Assembly: GCA_005110395.1 (NCBI GenBank) | Contig: DUDU01000017.1 | Span: 1-34,003, forward strand | Direction of reading: 5' to 3' | Origin: Candidatus Melainabacteria bacterium | Lineage (GTDB): Bacteria; Cyanobacteriota; Vampirovibrionia; Caenarcaniphilales; Caenarcanaceae | DNA length: 34,003 bases | Shown here: piece by piece, positions 20,197 to 30,343 of the stretch | How the letters are laid out: every line of letters starts with the position of its first letter | Position numbering within the stretch: the stretch's first letter is position 1 | The notes under the pieces: generated by a model | What the model was told of the DNA's origin: nothing | The model's database searches: none | The model's input: only the letters and a program-made list of their open reading frames with translations | Program-made: the position numbers and the translations under genes

Positions 20197-21756
20197 ATGT
20201 CAATTTTTTCGCCGATTATTCTTTCTATTTTCGTAATTTCGCTCATCCTTCCTCTCATAGCAAATTTTACGCAAAATCATTCAGGACAAAGTAATAAATT
20301 CAATTTCTCTCTGAATGCTGATTCTTTCAAAAAACTTTTGCCCGCACTGATAATATTTCCGCTCCTCTATATAATCGGCGGTTTCTTCTCTATCCTTCCG
20401 ATTCTCGGTTTGGCTTATTTTGTTGTATTTCTGATTTCCCCTTGGTTCTTAGGACAAGTTAATCTCAATGATAATGTGAAAGGTGCTCTAATTGCAGGGT
20501 TGAGCTTTTTAAGCTATTTCACCTTAAATCCCGATATTGATAATAATCCACTAATTCTGTCTTCAATACTTGGATTAATAGTCTGGAAAGTTTTTGATGC
20601 CTTGGGTTCAGATACAGAACAAACAAATACTATTAAGAGTTATTTCGATATACTTCCAAGCTTGATTTGGTTTGCTGGATCGTATTGGATAGGACTGACA
20701 AATCAAAGTTCTGATTTACCTACTCATTATGGATTTTTACTTGGTTCAATTTCAATAGCACTGATATTGCAGTCCTTAGGAGCCCTCATGGGCAAATCAG
20801 CTGACAAAAAAATTACAAATTATTTAATTACATTCTTGGCATTACCTTTAATTGGTGGACTTGCGCTTTTCTTTATTACTGAAAATATTTTACTCGCTCA
20901 TAAATTGCTAAATTGGGTTTACGTCTTTTCCGCAGGAATGTTTGTATCTGCTCTCATAGCTGAAGTGAATTCCTTTAGTACTAGCAATATTGCAAAAAGA
21001 AAATTAGATTTAATCAAAATAATTATCAGATTAACTTTGATTGGAATTGCTTCTTTATTAGCTTCTAGGCTGATCGGCAATATTGGTTGGTTGGTAATAG
21101 CAGCTTCAGCTTTACCATTTAGTGTAATGAATCAAACTAAAAAAGAATCCGAGACAAATTTCGTATGCCTCAATGTAATTGATATTTTCATTTTATTTGC
21201 TATCAGTCGAGCTCTGCTTCAAGGTTTTCTTTATTCATACAATGCAAATCTGACTGGCATAAACTTAGTTCATCCTTATGTGAGTGCAGCTTTATTTGCA
21301 GGTATTTTGTTAATTTTCTTATTCCCGCTAGCTCCTCAATATGGCATTAAGCGGAATTTAATAGCACCAATTTTCATACTAAAAGCGATTTCTATTTCAT
21401 TGCTTTCTAATTATTTTCTACATGAAGAAGCAACTGGTAGTTTATTGATAGCTGCATTTGTTAACTCTCTATGCATAGGAATAGCTGGCAAAGTAATTTA
21501 CAACAACTCAGAAGAAGATTCATTGAAAGGGCTTACTCAAAATCTCTCGGCAAATATCATTCTTATACCCGTTTTGCTTATTGTTTTGGTCTCTCTCAGC
21601 GGTAATGTTTTGGGACTGGGTAATATGGCAACTAAGCTAAATAAATTTTCTATATTGGGAATTGTCTTGATTCTCAATATAATTGCTTGGTTTGTATATG
21701 AGAAATTTGTTTTCAAGCAATCAGCTAGCGAAGCAAAAACTTCATCAGCGGTATAA
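20197..21756 (+). CDS. Polytopic integral membrane protein of unknown function
   Basis: 519 aa dominated by successive hydrophobic segments; no recognised catalytic motif. Confidence 0.7.
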   Translation: MSIFSPIILSIFVISLILPLIANFTQNHSGQSNKFNFSLNADSFKKLLPALIIFPLLYIIGGFFSILPILGLAYFVVFLISPWFLGQVNLNDNVKGALIAGLSFLSYFTLNPDIDNNPLILSSILGLIVWKVFDALGSDTEQTNTIKSYFDILPSLIWFAGSYWIGLTNQSSDLPTHYGFLLGSISIALILQSLGALMGKSADKKITNYLITFLALPLIGGLALFFITENILLAHKLLNWVYVFSAGMFVSALIAEVNSFSTSNIAKRKLDLIKIIIRLTLIGIASLLASRLIGNIGWLVIAASALPFSVMNQTKKESETNFVCLNVIDIFILFAISRALLQGFLYSYNANLTGINLVHPYVSAALFAGILLIFLFPLAPQYGIKRNLIAPIFILKAISISLLSNYFLHEEATGSLLIAAFVNSLCIGIAGKVIYNNSEEDSLKGLTQNLSANIILIPVLLIVLVSLSGNVLGLGNMATKLNKFSILGIVLILNIIAWFVYEKFVFKQSASEAKTSSAV

Positions 21757-22425
21757 ATCACTTGAAATTAAAATTCTTTTTTCTTCTAAGTCTTTCGATG
21801 CTTTTTTCTTTGCTCTATTTAAATAAGATTTGTAAACTTTGACTTGAATCTCTCCATCTTTCATTTGATGTACTTCTCGCTCTAATTGGATTTTGTTTAT
21901 TGTAGAATTACCTTTAATTTGAATCAATAAGCTTGAAGCATTTACCTGAGTCTTGATCAAAAGAGGAAAAGGTAAATTGTTTTGAAATGATAAATCTGCC
22001 CCCCCATACCAAACAGTTGCATCCAAACCCGGAGGAACAGATTTAATAGTTCTGATATGCGGAAATCTTTCGATAATTTGCAAATCAGATTTTAATGCTG
22101 TCTGATACAGAGCCGAAGAAAGCAAACAAATGCCGCCAGCAATTGTAGAAGTACTGTCTTTTCCTAAATAAGAAGGTGCCGCCTTATATCCTCTCGTTTC
22201 TGTCCGTGGACCAACTGTGTTATTGAAAGAGAATTTCTCTCCAGGCTTTAAAACCAAACCATTTATTTTTTGTGAGGCAATTTGAATATTATTGATTTGC
22301 TTTTGCGATAGACCAATGAGTCCAATTTGCGAGAAAGCTAAAGTCTCATGAAATGGATAACTAAACCAAATTATGAAAACTAAAAAAACAAATATTGAAA
22401 GAATCCAGAAGAATATTGGCTTCAT
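21745..22425 (-). CDS. VanW family protein
   Basis: LKPGEKFSFNNTVGPRTETRGYKAAP...GGICLLSSALYQTALKSDLQIIERFPHI...DATVWYGGADLSFQNN; N-terminal TM segment. Convergent overlap of 12 nt with the preceding ORF. Confidence 0.9.
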   Translation of the reverse strand: MKPIFFWILSIFVFLVFIIWFSYPFHETLAFSQIGLIGLSQKQINNIQIASQKINGLVLKPGEKFSFNNTVGPRTETRGYKAAPSYLGKDSTSTIAGGICLLSSALYQTALKSDLQIIERFPHIRTIKSVPPGLDATVWYGGADLSFQNNLPFPLLIKTQVNASSLLIQIKGNSTINKIQLEREVHQMKDGEIQVKVYKSYLNRAKKKASKDLEEKRILISSDLYR

Positions 22426-22431
22426 TGAGTT

Positions 22432-22445
22432 CTTGTTTAAACAAG
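22432..22445. promoter_or_regulatory. Perfect 14-bp palindrome CTTGTTTAAACAAG just upstream of the vanW-like start
   Basis: Exact palindrome read in sequence, 6 nt between it and the start codon on the minus strand. Confidence 0.4.
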
Positions 22446-22711
22446 CAAAATTTTAAAGTGATTCATAAATCTTTTTTTGATTAATAATCTAGTTATATTA
22501 ATAATTGTTTTCTATTGAATTGATTTTTCACTAAAGAATTTATTAATAGAAAATTTTATTATGGAGTTTTGTGTAATAAGTTCGTGACATTAAGCTATGA
22601 AAATTCGACCAACTGATCCTCGACCAAATAATCAAGAATCAACTGTGTCACAATAATTAATCTATTCAAGACCAGTGTTAATACTTACTTAAAAATAAAT
22701 TCGTCAATTAA

Positions 22712-23929
22712 ATGTCTTCCAACTTTTTACCTGCTGGCGCCCGAGATTTACTTCCAACTGATTTGATCAGGCAAGAGAAAATTAGGCATACATTTCTTGA
22801 AATATTCAAATCATGGGGCTATCAACCAGTTTTGCCGCCTACCTTAGAAAGCCTGGAGGCAATAGATAAAGGCCGTCCGCAATTTTTGAATGAGTGCTTT
22901 AAGGTTATTGACCGTGATGGCAAGCTGTTAGCCTTGAGACCAGATCTGACTTTGCCTATTGCGCGTTTGGCTGCAACTCGATTGAAAACAGTGGAAAGAC
23001 CTTTGAGGCTTTGCTATCTTGCAAAAGTTTTTAGACAAGAAATCAGATTAGCTGATGAAAAGCGAGAAATTTATCAAGCTGGAATTGAATTGATTGGTTC
23101 TACTTCTATTGATCAATCATCAGAAAATCAAAATAATGAAAATTCTCAGAATCTGGTTGATAAAGCCAATTTGGAATGTTTGAGCATTTTACTTGAGACA
23201 CTGGCTAAGAGTGGCTTAACTGATTATCAAATTGTTTTGAGTCACACTGATTTGTGGAAATATGCGGGTGAGATTTTTCATAAAGTTGAAGAGCAGCTCG
23301 GCACAGATTTATCAGAAGAATTAAATACTTTGATTGAAGAAGGCGATTTTGTAAAATATCAACAAGCCGTTACCAAGGCTGAAAAGAAATGCATTGAATC
23401 ATTGAGTAAAGAAAAAGGTTCATCCGAATTAAAGTCTTGCTTTGAGTCTAAGTCACCTGAAAGTCCATTACAATATCTCAAAAGAGCTTGCTACAACCTC
23501 ACGGGCAAACCACGCGAAATATTAGATTATCTCGATTCCGATTCGAATTTATACAAGGAGCTATTTGCAATCATTGCTTTGGAAGAGATATTTGGCCCAG
23601 ATAAATTCATTATTGATTTCACGATTAGACCAGATCCGCATTATTACACTGGATTGTATCTTGAAGTTGTAATACCAGCTTCAGGAAAGCCAGTTGGCAG
23701 AGGTGGCAGATATAATAATTTGACAGCTTGCTTCGGTAATCCTGAATCAGCGATTGGTTTTACTCTTCATGTTGATTCTATTCTCAAATATGCAGTTCAT
23801 GACACGACTAAAGATCCTGAGAATAAAGAAGAAAAGAAAGTTATGATTCCACTTCAAGAAGATTTGATTAAGTCTCTTAGAGAATCCATGGAATTGAGAA
23901 AAAAGCATCCAATTGTAATTCTGAAATAA
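22712..23929 (+). CDS. hisZ: ATP phosphoribosyltransferase regulatory subunit
   Basis: Class II HisRS-like core: LPAGARDLLPTDLIRQEKIRHTF, LALRPDLTLPIARLAATRL, YYTGLYLEVVIPASGKPVGRGGRYNNL; followed by short-form hisG. Confidence 0.9.
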   Translation: MSSNFLPAGARDLLPTDLIRQEKIRHTFLEIFKSWGYQPVLPPTLESLEAIDKGRPQFLNECFKVIDRDGKLLALRPDLTLPIARLAATRLKTVERPLRLCYLAKVFRQEIRLADEKREIYQAGIELIGSTSIDQSSENQNNENSQNLVDKANLECLSILLETLAKSGLTDYQIVLSHTDLWKYAGEIFHKVEEQLGTDLSEELNTLIEEGDFVKYQQAVTKAEKKCIESLSKEKGSSELKSCFESKSPESPLQYLKRACYNLTGKPREILDYLDSDSNLYKELFAIIALEEIFGPDKFIIDFTIRPDPHYYTGLYLEVVIPASGKPVGRGGRYNNLTACFGNPESAIGFTLHVDSILKYAVHDTTKDPENKEEKKVMIPLQEDLIKSLRESMELRKKHPIVILK

Positions 23930-24023
23930 CTGGTAATTTTTAACACTTAATTTTGAGCTGGACTTTTAAAGTGGGATTGACAGGAATGAAGCTTGAAATT
24001 ATGCTGATTCAAATAGGAAAGAT

Positions 24024-24671
24024 ATGAATTCATTACATTTAAAGAAAAAATACAGGATAGCCCTTCCTAAGGGAGCTTTGATAGAAGGATCAAAAATTGC
24101 CTTAGCTAAAGCTGGTATTGAATTTGAAATGCCTGACAAAAAGCTTATTTTGCAAACCACTGATCCTAATGTTGAAATACTTTTAGTTAGACAGCATGAT
24201 GTTCCAATATATGTGGAAAACGGTGCTGCAGATTTAGGAATAGTTGGAAGTGATATGCTCCAGGAAAAATTGCCCGATGTTTTAATCTTGGCGGATCTTG
24301 CATTTGGTCAATGTGATCTAGTCGTGGCGGCTCCAAAAGATAGTGAAATAAAAACAGTTGCCGACATTGCCGATTATTCTAGAATAGCCACAAAATTTCC
24401 ACATTTAACCAGACAGTTTTTCAGAGGAATTGGCTCTCCAGTTGAGATTATTGAACTTTATGGCTCAATTGAAATCGCTCCAATCACTGGTCTTTCTGAA
24501 GCAATTGTTGACTTAGTTGCCACTGGAAAAACTCTTAGAGAAAATGGTTTGATTCAATTAGAAAAAATTTCTAGCCATTCTGCTAGATTAATTGCAAATC
24601 GAGTTAGTTGGCAAATCAATCATGAATGGACCGTAGAAATTTTGAATAAACTTCAAGAAAATTTGTTTTAA
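24024..24671 (+). CDS. hisG: ATP phosphoribosyltransferase, short form
   Basis: RIALPKGALIEGSKIALAKAGIEF, DVPIYVENGAADLGIVGSDML, ATKFPHLTRQFF, ELYGSIEIAPITGLSEAIVDLVATGKTLRENGL. Confidence 0.95.
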   Translation: MNSLHLKKKYRIALPKGALIEGSKIALAKAGIEFEMPDKKLILQTTDPNVEILLVRQHDVPIYVENGAADLGIVGSDMLQEKLPDVLILADLAFGQCDLVVAAPKDSEIKTVADIADYSRIATKFPHLTRQFFRGIGSPVEIIELYGSIEIAPITGLSEAIVDLVATGKTLRENGLIQLEKISSHSARLIANRVSWQINHEWTVEILNKLQENLF

Positions 24672-24692
24672 GTCTTACAGTCAATAACTTTT

Positions 24693-26153
24693 ATGACAGA
24701 AAATGAAACCCCTCAATTAGAGAACATCCCAGGCATTACTACTCAAGCTGGCAGTCCAAGCAAGATTCAAAATGAGGCTCAAAGTGAGTCAGGTGGCTAT
24801 GAAGTTAATGATACGGAAGAAGTGATTTCTCATTCAAAAAAAGAAGATTCGGAAAAAAGTCACTTGCCAAGTTTGAATTTATTTAGCCTAAATTTGTTTA
24901 TTAGTGCAGGCGAAGCTTCTGGTGACAATCATGGTGCAGATGTAATTCGTTCATTAAAAGTTTTAGCGAAAGATAAATTCAAATTATCAATGTGGGGGAT
25001 GGGAGGATCTGCTCTCAAAGACGAAGGAATTGAAATCTTGCAAGATTCTTCTAATTTGGGAATTATTGGAATCGCTGATGTAATCAAAAAATTACCTCAA
25101 TTATGGAGGCTGGAAAATAATTTAATTAATGAAATCAAAAAGCGCAAACCTGATGTTGCTTTATTAATCGATTATCCAGGGCTAAATATGCGTTTGGCGG
25201 CCAAAATCAAAAAATTAGTGCCTCACTGTAAAGTGATTTTTTATATTGCTCCACAAGTCTGGGCCTGGAATTCGGGTCGAATAAGGAAAATTCCAAAAAT
25301 AGTAGATCGACTTTTAACGATTTTACCTTTTGAAGAGAAGCTCCACCAAGAGGCAGGCACTTCCGCCAAATTTGTTGGAAATCCTTCTGCCTGGGTTATT
25401 AATCAACTTAAAGATTTGGATCAAGATGAAGTGATTCGCTATATGGGTTTAAGTCCAGATAAGCCAGTGATTGGGATTTTTCCTGGTTCGCGGGATCGAG
25501 AAATTGATTTTATGTTGCCAGTTTTGCTTGAATCGGCCAAAGCCTTAAAAGCTAAAAATCCAGAAGTTCAATTTTTGCTGATCAAAGCGCCAACTATAAG
25601 CCAAGAAAAAATCGATAAGTTTTTCAAATTGCATCAAATTTCAGATGACTTGATTAAAGTCAAAAGTGCTGAAAAAAACACTAATTTATTTGTTTTGCAA
25701 TCAGTTGATTTTGCTTGGCTGACCTCAGGTACTGTAACGTTAGAAGCTGCCTGCGCGCTAACGCCACTGATTTTAGGCTATAGAGAAAATCCAATTTTTT
25801 GGCGTGGATATTTGTTTGTACGTCAAATCAGTCAAATCGGACTTCCGAATATAATTGCGGGAGAAGAAGTTTGCACTGAGCTTTTACAAGAAAATTGTAC
25901 TCCCGAAAAGTGGGTTGAAATTACTGAGAAATGGCTTTCATCTAAAGAAAAAGTAAAAACAACCAAAGAGCTTCTAAAGACAAAAGTCAAAGATGTTTTG
26001 GAAACTACTATCAATCCTGCTGATCGAGTGGCTGGAGAAATTCTGACTATTCATAAAATCAATTATGCAAGCTTGGAAAATCAAATATATATGCGTGAAC
26101 AAGCTCAGAAAAACAGTCAAGAAACGACAAATAAAACTTCCATATTGAAATGA
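24693..26153 (+). CDS. lpxB: Lipid-A-disaccharide synthase with N-terminal extension
   Basis: LFISAGEASGDNHGADVIRSL, VIFYIAPQVWAWNSGRIRKI, GIFPGSRDREI, SGTVTLEAACALTPLILGYR. Confidence 0.92.
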   Translation: MTENETPQLENIPGITTQAGSPSKIQNEAQSESGGYEVNDTEEVISHSKKEDSEKSHLPSLNLFSLNLFISAGEASGDNHGADVIRSLKVLAKDKFKLSMWGMGGSALKDEGIEILQDSSNLGIIGIADVIKKLPQLWRLENNLINEIKKRKPDVALLIDYPGLNMRLAAKIKKLVPHCKVIFYIAPQVWAWNSGRIRKIPKIVDRLLTILPFEEKLHQEAGTSAKFVGNPSAWVINQLKDLDQDEVIRYMGLSPDKPVIGIFPGSRDREIDFMLPVLLESAKALKAKNPEVQFLLIKAPTISQEKIDKFFKLHQISDDLIKVKSAEKNTNLFVLQSVDFAWLTSGTVTLEAACALTPLILGYRENPIFWRGYLFVRQISQIGLPNIIAGEEVCTELLQENCTPEKWVEITEKWLSSKEKVKTTKELLKTKVKDVLETTINPADRVAGEILTIHKINYASLENQIYMREQAQKNSQETTNKTSILK

Positions 26154-26285
26154 TAAATGGTTGAGTATTTTGCTATGTGTCTAGTTCTAACAATTAAAAA
26201 TCAGGACTTGATTTTTTGCTCTAGAATTTTGTGAATTTTAGAAAATAAAAGAAGAAAATATAACAAGCAACTTTGTGTATTTTGT

Positions 26286-26924
26286 TTAATTCTTGGTTTT
26301 AACAAAGTTTAAAAATTCTTTTCCTAGTTCAGTTAATCCATATTCTTTCGCACCAAATGAATTGGTTTTTTCTTGAACTAATCCTAGTGGTAAAAAAGCC
26401 TGAATTATTACTTGAGACTCTAAAAGGGTTCTTTCTCCTCGCTTTTCATTAATTTCATCAAGTGTGAGAAATCCAACACTCTGAAATACGGATCCAGCGG
26501 CTTTCTTCATGATGCTCCATCGCTTAAGTGTTTCAACGTGTTGGAGGTTTAGTTTATTTAAACAATCAATAAAAAATTGTTGAATATTGAATTCAGGTGA
26601 ATTCTGAGGAGGATTCTTCAGAGTTCCTAGAAGACAGTTTTTGAATAGTTCATATTTTTCTTCTAGTAAATCATTTTGAACACCTTCAAATATTTTCATC
26701 CAAAGGCTTGCTATATATTTCTTGTCACTTTCACTATTGAATTCAATCTTGAATTGTTCTAACTCATCTTTGATTGAGTGTATGAATCCTTCTATTCTAG
26801 CTAGGCTGTGTTTTGTATCATAGTAAGAGAAAACACTACCAATAATAGGAATGGTTGTTAACAATGCTTTAAGGCTATCTGTTCCATACTCTTCTATCGC
26901 TTTGGTTAATGCGGCGCCAGTCAT
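26286..26924 (-). CDS. Uncharacterised 212-aa protein with possible C-terminal winged-helix-like segment
   Basis: Full ORF; hydrophobic LLTTIPIIGSVFSYY near the N-terminus, C-terminal PLGLVQEKTNSFGAKEYGLTELGKEFL. Confidence 0.7.
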   Translation of the reverse strand: MTGAALTKAIEEYGTDSLKALLTTIPIIGSVFSYYDTKHSLARIEGFIHSIKDELEQFKIEFNSESDKKYIASLWMKIFEGVQNDLLEEKYELFKNCLLGTLKNPPQNSPEFNIQQFFIDCLNKLNLQHVETLKRWSIMKKAAGSVFQSVGFLTLDEINEKRGERTLLESQVIIQAFLPLGLVQEKTNSFGAKEYGLTELGKEFLNFVKTKN

Positions 26925-27231
26925 GAATATTCTTGTTTCTTAAACTATTTTCCTAAAATTATTGTAAACAAATGTTTAAGTTATCAGGTGTTTGATTGAC
27001 ACTACTTCAATCATTCTTGCTGGAAAAAAAGCCATTTTATAGATAGAATCTCTTCATTCTTAATCTCTTGATCAGCCTGTCAATTAATTTGTTTTGTATT
27101 TTTCTCAGGCTCATCAAAGTAGACCATTTTTCAGCTTGACAAAGCAAATTCAATTGCTAAGTCATGGCAAAATCAAAAAAGTAAGCCACAAAAATAAGCA
27201 ACTCAATCAAAGCCACCCAAGATAAAAATCA

Positions 27232-29040
27232 ATGTTTGACATATCGATAATAAAAAATTTAATTGAGGATCCTCAGTCATTCTCCATCTTTGGTTTAAAA
27301 GGCGACCTGACTATTTACTCCGATCTATTCTCTATTTTTCCTGAATTATGCCTTTGTTTGGCAATGTTTATTACTCTCTTGATGAGCTTAAACAAGAATG
27401 CAGTTAAATTTGCTTTTATTTCTAATTCATTCTTTTCCTTGATTGGTTTAGTCTTTTGTATTTTGCTTTTCCTTCAAATCGGCCCTAAACAAAATTTTTA
27501 TTCTTTCAATGGAGCTTTTGTCTTAGACAGTTTTGCTCTTCTACTCAAGGGTTTGATTTTGCTTGTTCTTTTATCTCTTAATTTAGTTGCCAATTTTTTT
27601 CAGGACAGTAGATCTTCTGATGAAAACAAATTAACTTCAAGAGGAGAATTCCAGTTTTTATTATTAGGAGCTTCATTGGGAGCGATTTTTCTAGTTAGCT
27701 CAAATGATTTAATTCTTCTCTTTGTAGCTTTAGAAACTTTAGGTTTATCTTCAATTGCTTTAGTGGGTTTCTTGAAAAATGATTCCCCCAATAGTAATTC
27801 TTTGAGTGGAGAAGCTTCAATTAAATATCTTTTGAATAGTGCAATTGCATCTGCTTGTTTCCTTTTTGCATTGTCTTTGATTTATGGCTTGAGTTTTGGA
27901 AATACTAATTTTTCTGTTTTCCCTACTCTAATGGCTCAGGCAAAAATGCTTGGTTCAGTTGCGCAAATCTTTCCTTTTGTGATTTTTACAATTTCTTTAA
28001 TTTTATTAGTCTGTTCCATAGCAGTGAAGTTGTCTCTGGCTCCATTTCATTTTTGGGCTCCTGATGTATATAACGGAGCTTCATTACCAGTAACCACTTT
28101 TCTGGCTACTGCTTCTAAGGTCGCTGCGTTTGGTATTTTTTGCCGTATTGGTTGGAATATTTTTTCTTTTAATCAAGCAACTTTTATGCTTTGGAATTCC
28201 GCTTTTGCTTTACTCGCTATTCTCTCTATGATTGTCGGTAATTTAACTGGTGCTAGGCAAATATTTAGATCTAATGGTTCAATTAAGCGATTATTGGCTT
28301 ATTCATCAATTGCGCAAATTGGTTATGTGCTCACAGGTGCTGTTCTCGGCACTGATTGGAGTTTAGGCCAAAGCTTATTTTATTTGATTATGTATATAGT
28401 CACAAACTTGGCTTTATTTATTGGCATTATCAAATTTGAAAGCATACTTGTGAAGAGAGATATCAAATCCATTCATCCAGATAATATTGATGCACTCAAA
28501 GGACTATTTAAAATCAAGCCCAAATTAGCGATATTTTTGGCTCTGTGCTTGGCTAATCTTGGAGGTATTTTACCTTTTATGTTAATTGCCAAATTTATAT
28601 TAATTGATGCAAGCGTTCATGCGAGCTTATCAGGAAATGCTCTTTCATCTGTTTTACCTTTTGATTTAGTTACCAAGCTCAACTTAGACAAAATTCCTTT
28701 TGCAGTAAATCCTTGGATTAGCCTCCTAATGGCTGCCACCTTGATTCTTACAAGCATTGTGGCTCTATTTTATTATTCGACATTAATAAAAAAGATGTTT
28801 GTCGATGAACCTCTTCCAGAAATACTGGATAAAGCAAAAGCTCGTGAAGAAAATTATTCATTTTCGGCGGGTAACTTTGTCGGTAATTTGGTGATTAATT
28901 TTGTTTGTGTAGCCTTGCTAATTGGTAGTATTTCATTCAGCATATTTCCGAATTTCTGGGCAAGCCAAGTATCAACTTTTAGCGCTCAGTCACTGATAGT
29001 TTCAAGTTCTAATACATTGGATGTAATTGTACGTAAATAG
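27232..29040 (+). CDS. nuoN: NADH-quinone oxidoreductase subunit N (NuoN/NdhB)
   Basis: Proton-translocating antiporter-like motifs: ETLGLSSIALVGF, LSLAPFHFWAPDVYNGASLPVTTFLATASKVAAFG, KRLLAYSSIAQIGYVLTG. Confidence 0.93.
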   Translation: MFDISIIKNLIEDPQSFSIFGLKGDLTIYSDLFSIFPELCLCLAMFITLLMSLNKNAVKFAFISNSFFSLIGLVFCILLFLQIGPKQNFYSFNGAFVLDSFALLLKGLILLVLLSLNLVANFFQDSRSSDENKLTSRGEFQFLLLGASLGAIFLVSSNDLILLFVALETLGLSSIALVGFLKNDSPNSNSLSGEASIKYLLNSAIASACFLFALSLIYGLSFGNTNFSVFPTLMAQAKMLGSVAQIFPFVIFTISLILLVCSIAVKLSLAPFHFWAPDVYNGASLPVTTFLATASKVAAFGIFCRIGWNIFSFNQATFMLWNSAFALLAILSMIVGNLTGARQIFRSNGSIKRLLAYSSIAQIGYVLTGAVLGTDWSLGQSLFYLIMYIVTNLALFIGIIKFESILVKRDIKSIHPDNIDALKGLFKIKPKLAIFLALCLANLGGILPFMLIAKFILIDASVHASLSGNALSSVLPFDLVTKLNLDKIPFAVNPWISLLMAATLILTSIVALFYYSTLIKKMFVDEPLPEILDKAKAREENYSFSAGNFVGNLVINFVCVALLIGSISFSIFPNFWASQVSTFSAQSLIVSSSNTLDVIVRK

Positions 29041-29232
29041 TTTTTTGATAGTTAGCCTTCATAACAACTCACTCTTAAATTTACTCAATAAGAATCTCTC
29101 AGGACAATCATTCATTAAAGGTTTAAAATTTATAAATCTATTTGCAGATAAAGCTTATTGACTTCAGATAAATGTAATTATTCATAAAAGTATTAGCCAA
29201 ACCAAGCTCCGATAAACTAAGTTACCCATAAA

Positions 29233-30282
29233 ATGACAATTGACCTCTCTGAAATAAAAGATAAAACTAATTTGAGAGGTATTTCATTTGAATCTATTCA
29301 TTTAGACTTAGAAATAGTTGATAAAAATTTATCGGTTGAATTGCCTAAAATTTGTGGGCCACTTGCAGAGATAATTTCTTTTATTATGTCAGCCAGTGGT
29401 AAGCGCATTAGGCCTGCTTTAGCTCTGTTAGTAGGTTATTTGACAAGCTTAGATTCTGAAAGCTTAAAGTCTACAAATTCAGGAAAAGCTTCGCTCAAAC
29501 CACAACATTTCATATTGGCAGAACTCACGGAATTAATTCATACTGCAAGTTTAGTCCATGATGATTTATTGGATCAATCGATTCAGAGAAGAGGACAAGA
29601 AACCATTCATTTAAAATGGGGAACCAAAGTTGCTGTTATTACTGGGGATTTCCTCTTTGCGCAAGCTTCTGTTAAGCTCGGCGAAATCAACAATACCGAA
29701 ATAGTCTCTATTTATGCCCAAGTATTGGCTGAACTGTGTATTGGTGAAATTAATCAAGCACAAAGCCGTTTTGATTTGAGCAAAATTGATTTAAATAATT
29801 ACATTACAAAATCCACAAACAAGACTGCAAGCTTATTTTCAGCCGCAACCAAAAGTGCTGCCCTACTCAATCAATTACCAAATCATCAAGTTGAACAAAT
29901 GTTTTCTTATGGACAAAATCTAGGTATTGCTTTTCAAATAATTGATGATTTAATTGACTTTACTTCTGAGTCAAAAGAACTAGGAAAGCCTGCTATGGGG
30001 GATTTGATGCAAGGGATTTTTACGGCACCAGTGATTTATGCTCTGCAAGATGAAACAGTAAATTTACAACTAAAAGAATTAATTAAAACTAGATTTGCTG
30101 ATCCAGGGAGCTTGAATGAAGCTAAAGCCTTAATATCATCATCAGGCGGCTTTGATAAAACTTTGCAATTAGCTGAATCATATGTCACAAAGGCTTTAAC
30201 CGAATTAGAAAGTTTTCCTAATTCAGCATATAAAGAAAATTTGCAGCAAATAGCTCAATTTGTTTTGAAAAGACATTCTTGA
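29233..30282 (+). CDS. Polyprenyl (trans-prenyl) diphosphate synthase
   Basis: First aspartate-rich motif LVHDDLLDQSIQRRG, second IIDDLIDF, GKRIRPAL. Confidence 0.93.
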   Translation: MTIDLSEIKDKTNLRGISFESIHLDLEIVDKNLSVELPKICGPLAEIISFIMSASGKRIRPALALLVGYLTSLDSESLKSTNSGKASLKPQHFILAELTELIHTASLVHDDLLDQSIQRRGQETIHLKWGTKVAVITGDFLFAQASVKLGEINNTEIVSIYAQVLAELCIGEINQAQSRFDLSKIDLNNYITKSTNKTASLFSAATKSAALLNQLPNHQVEQMFSYGQNLGIAFQIIDDLIDFTSESKELGKPAMGDLMQGIFTAPVIYALQDETVNLQLKELIKTRFADPGSLNEAKALISSSGGFDKTLQLAESYVTKALTELESFPNSAYKENLQQIAQFVLKRHS

Positions 30283-30343
30283 TATCTTAATATAAATGTT
30301 TAGGTGATTGAAAGCAATAAGAGCTTTAGAAGGAAGTAATTCA

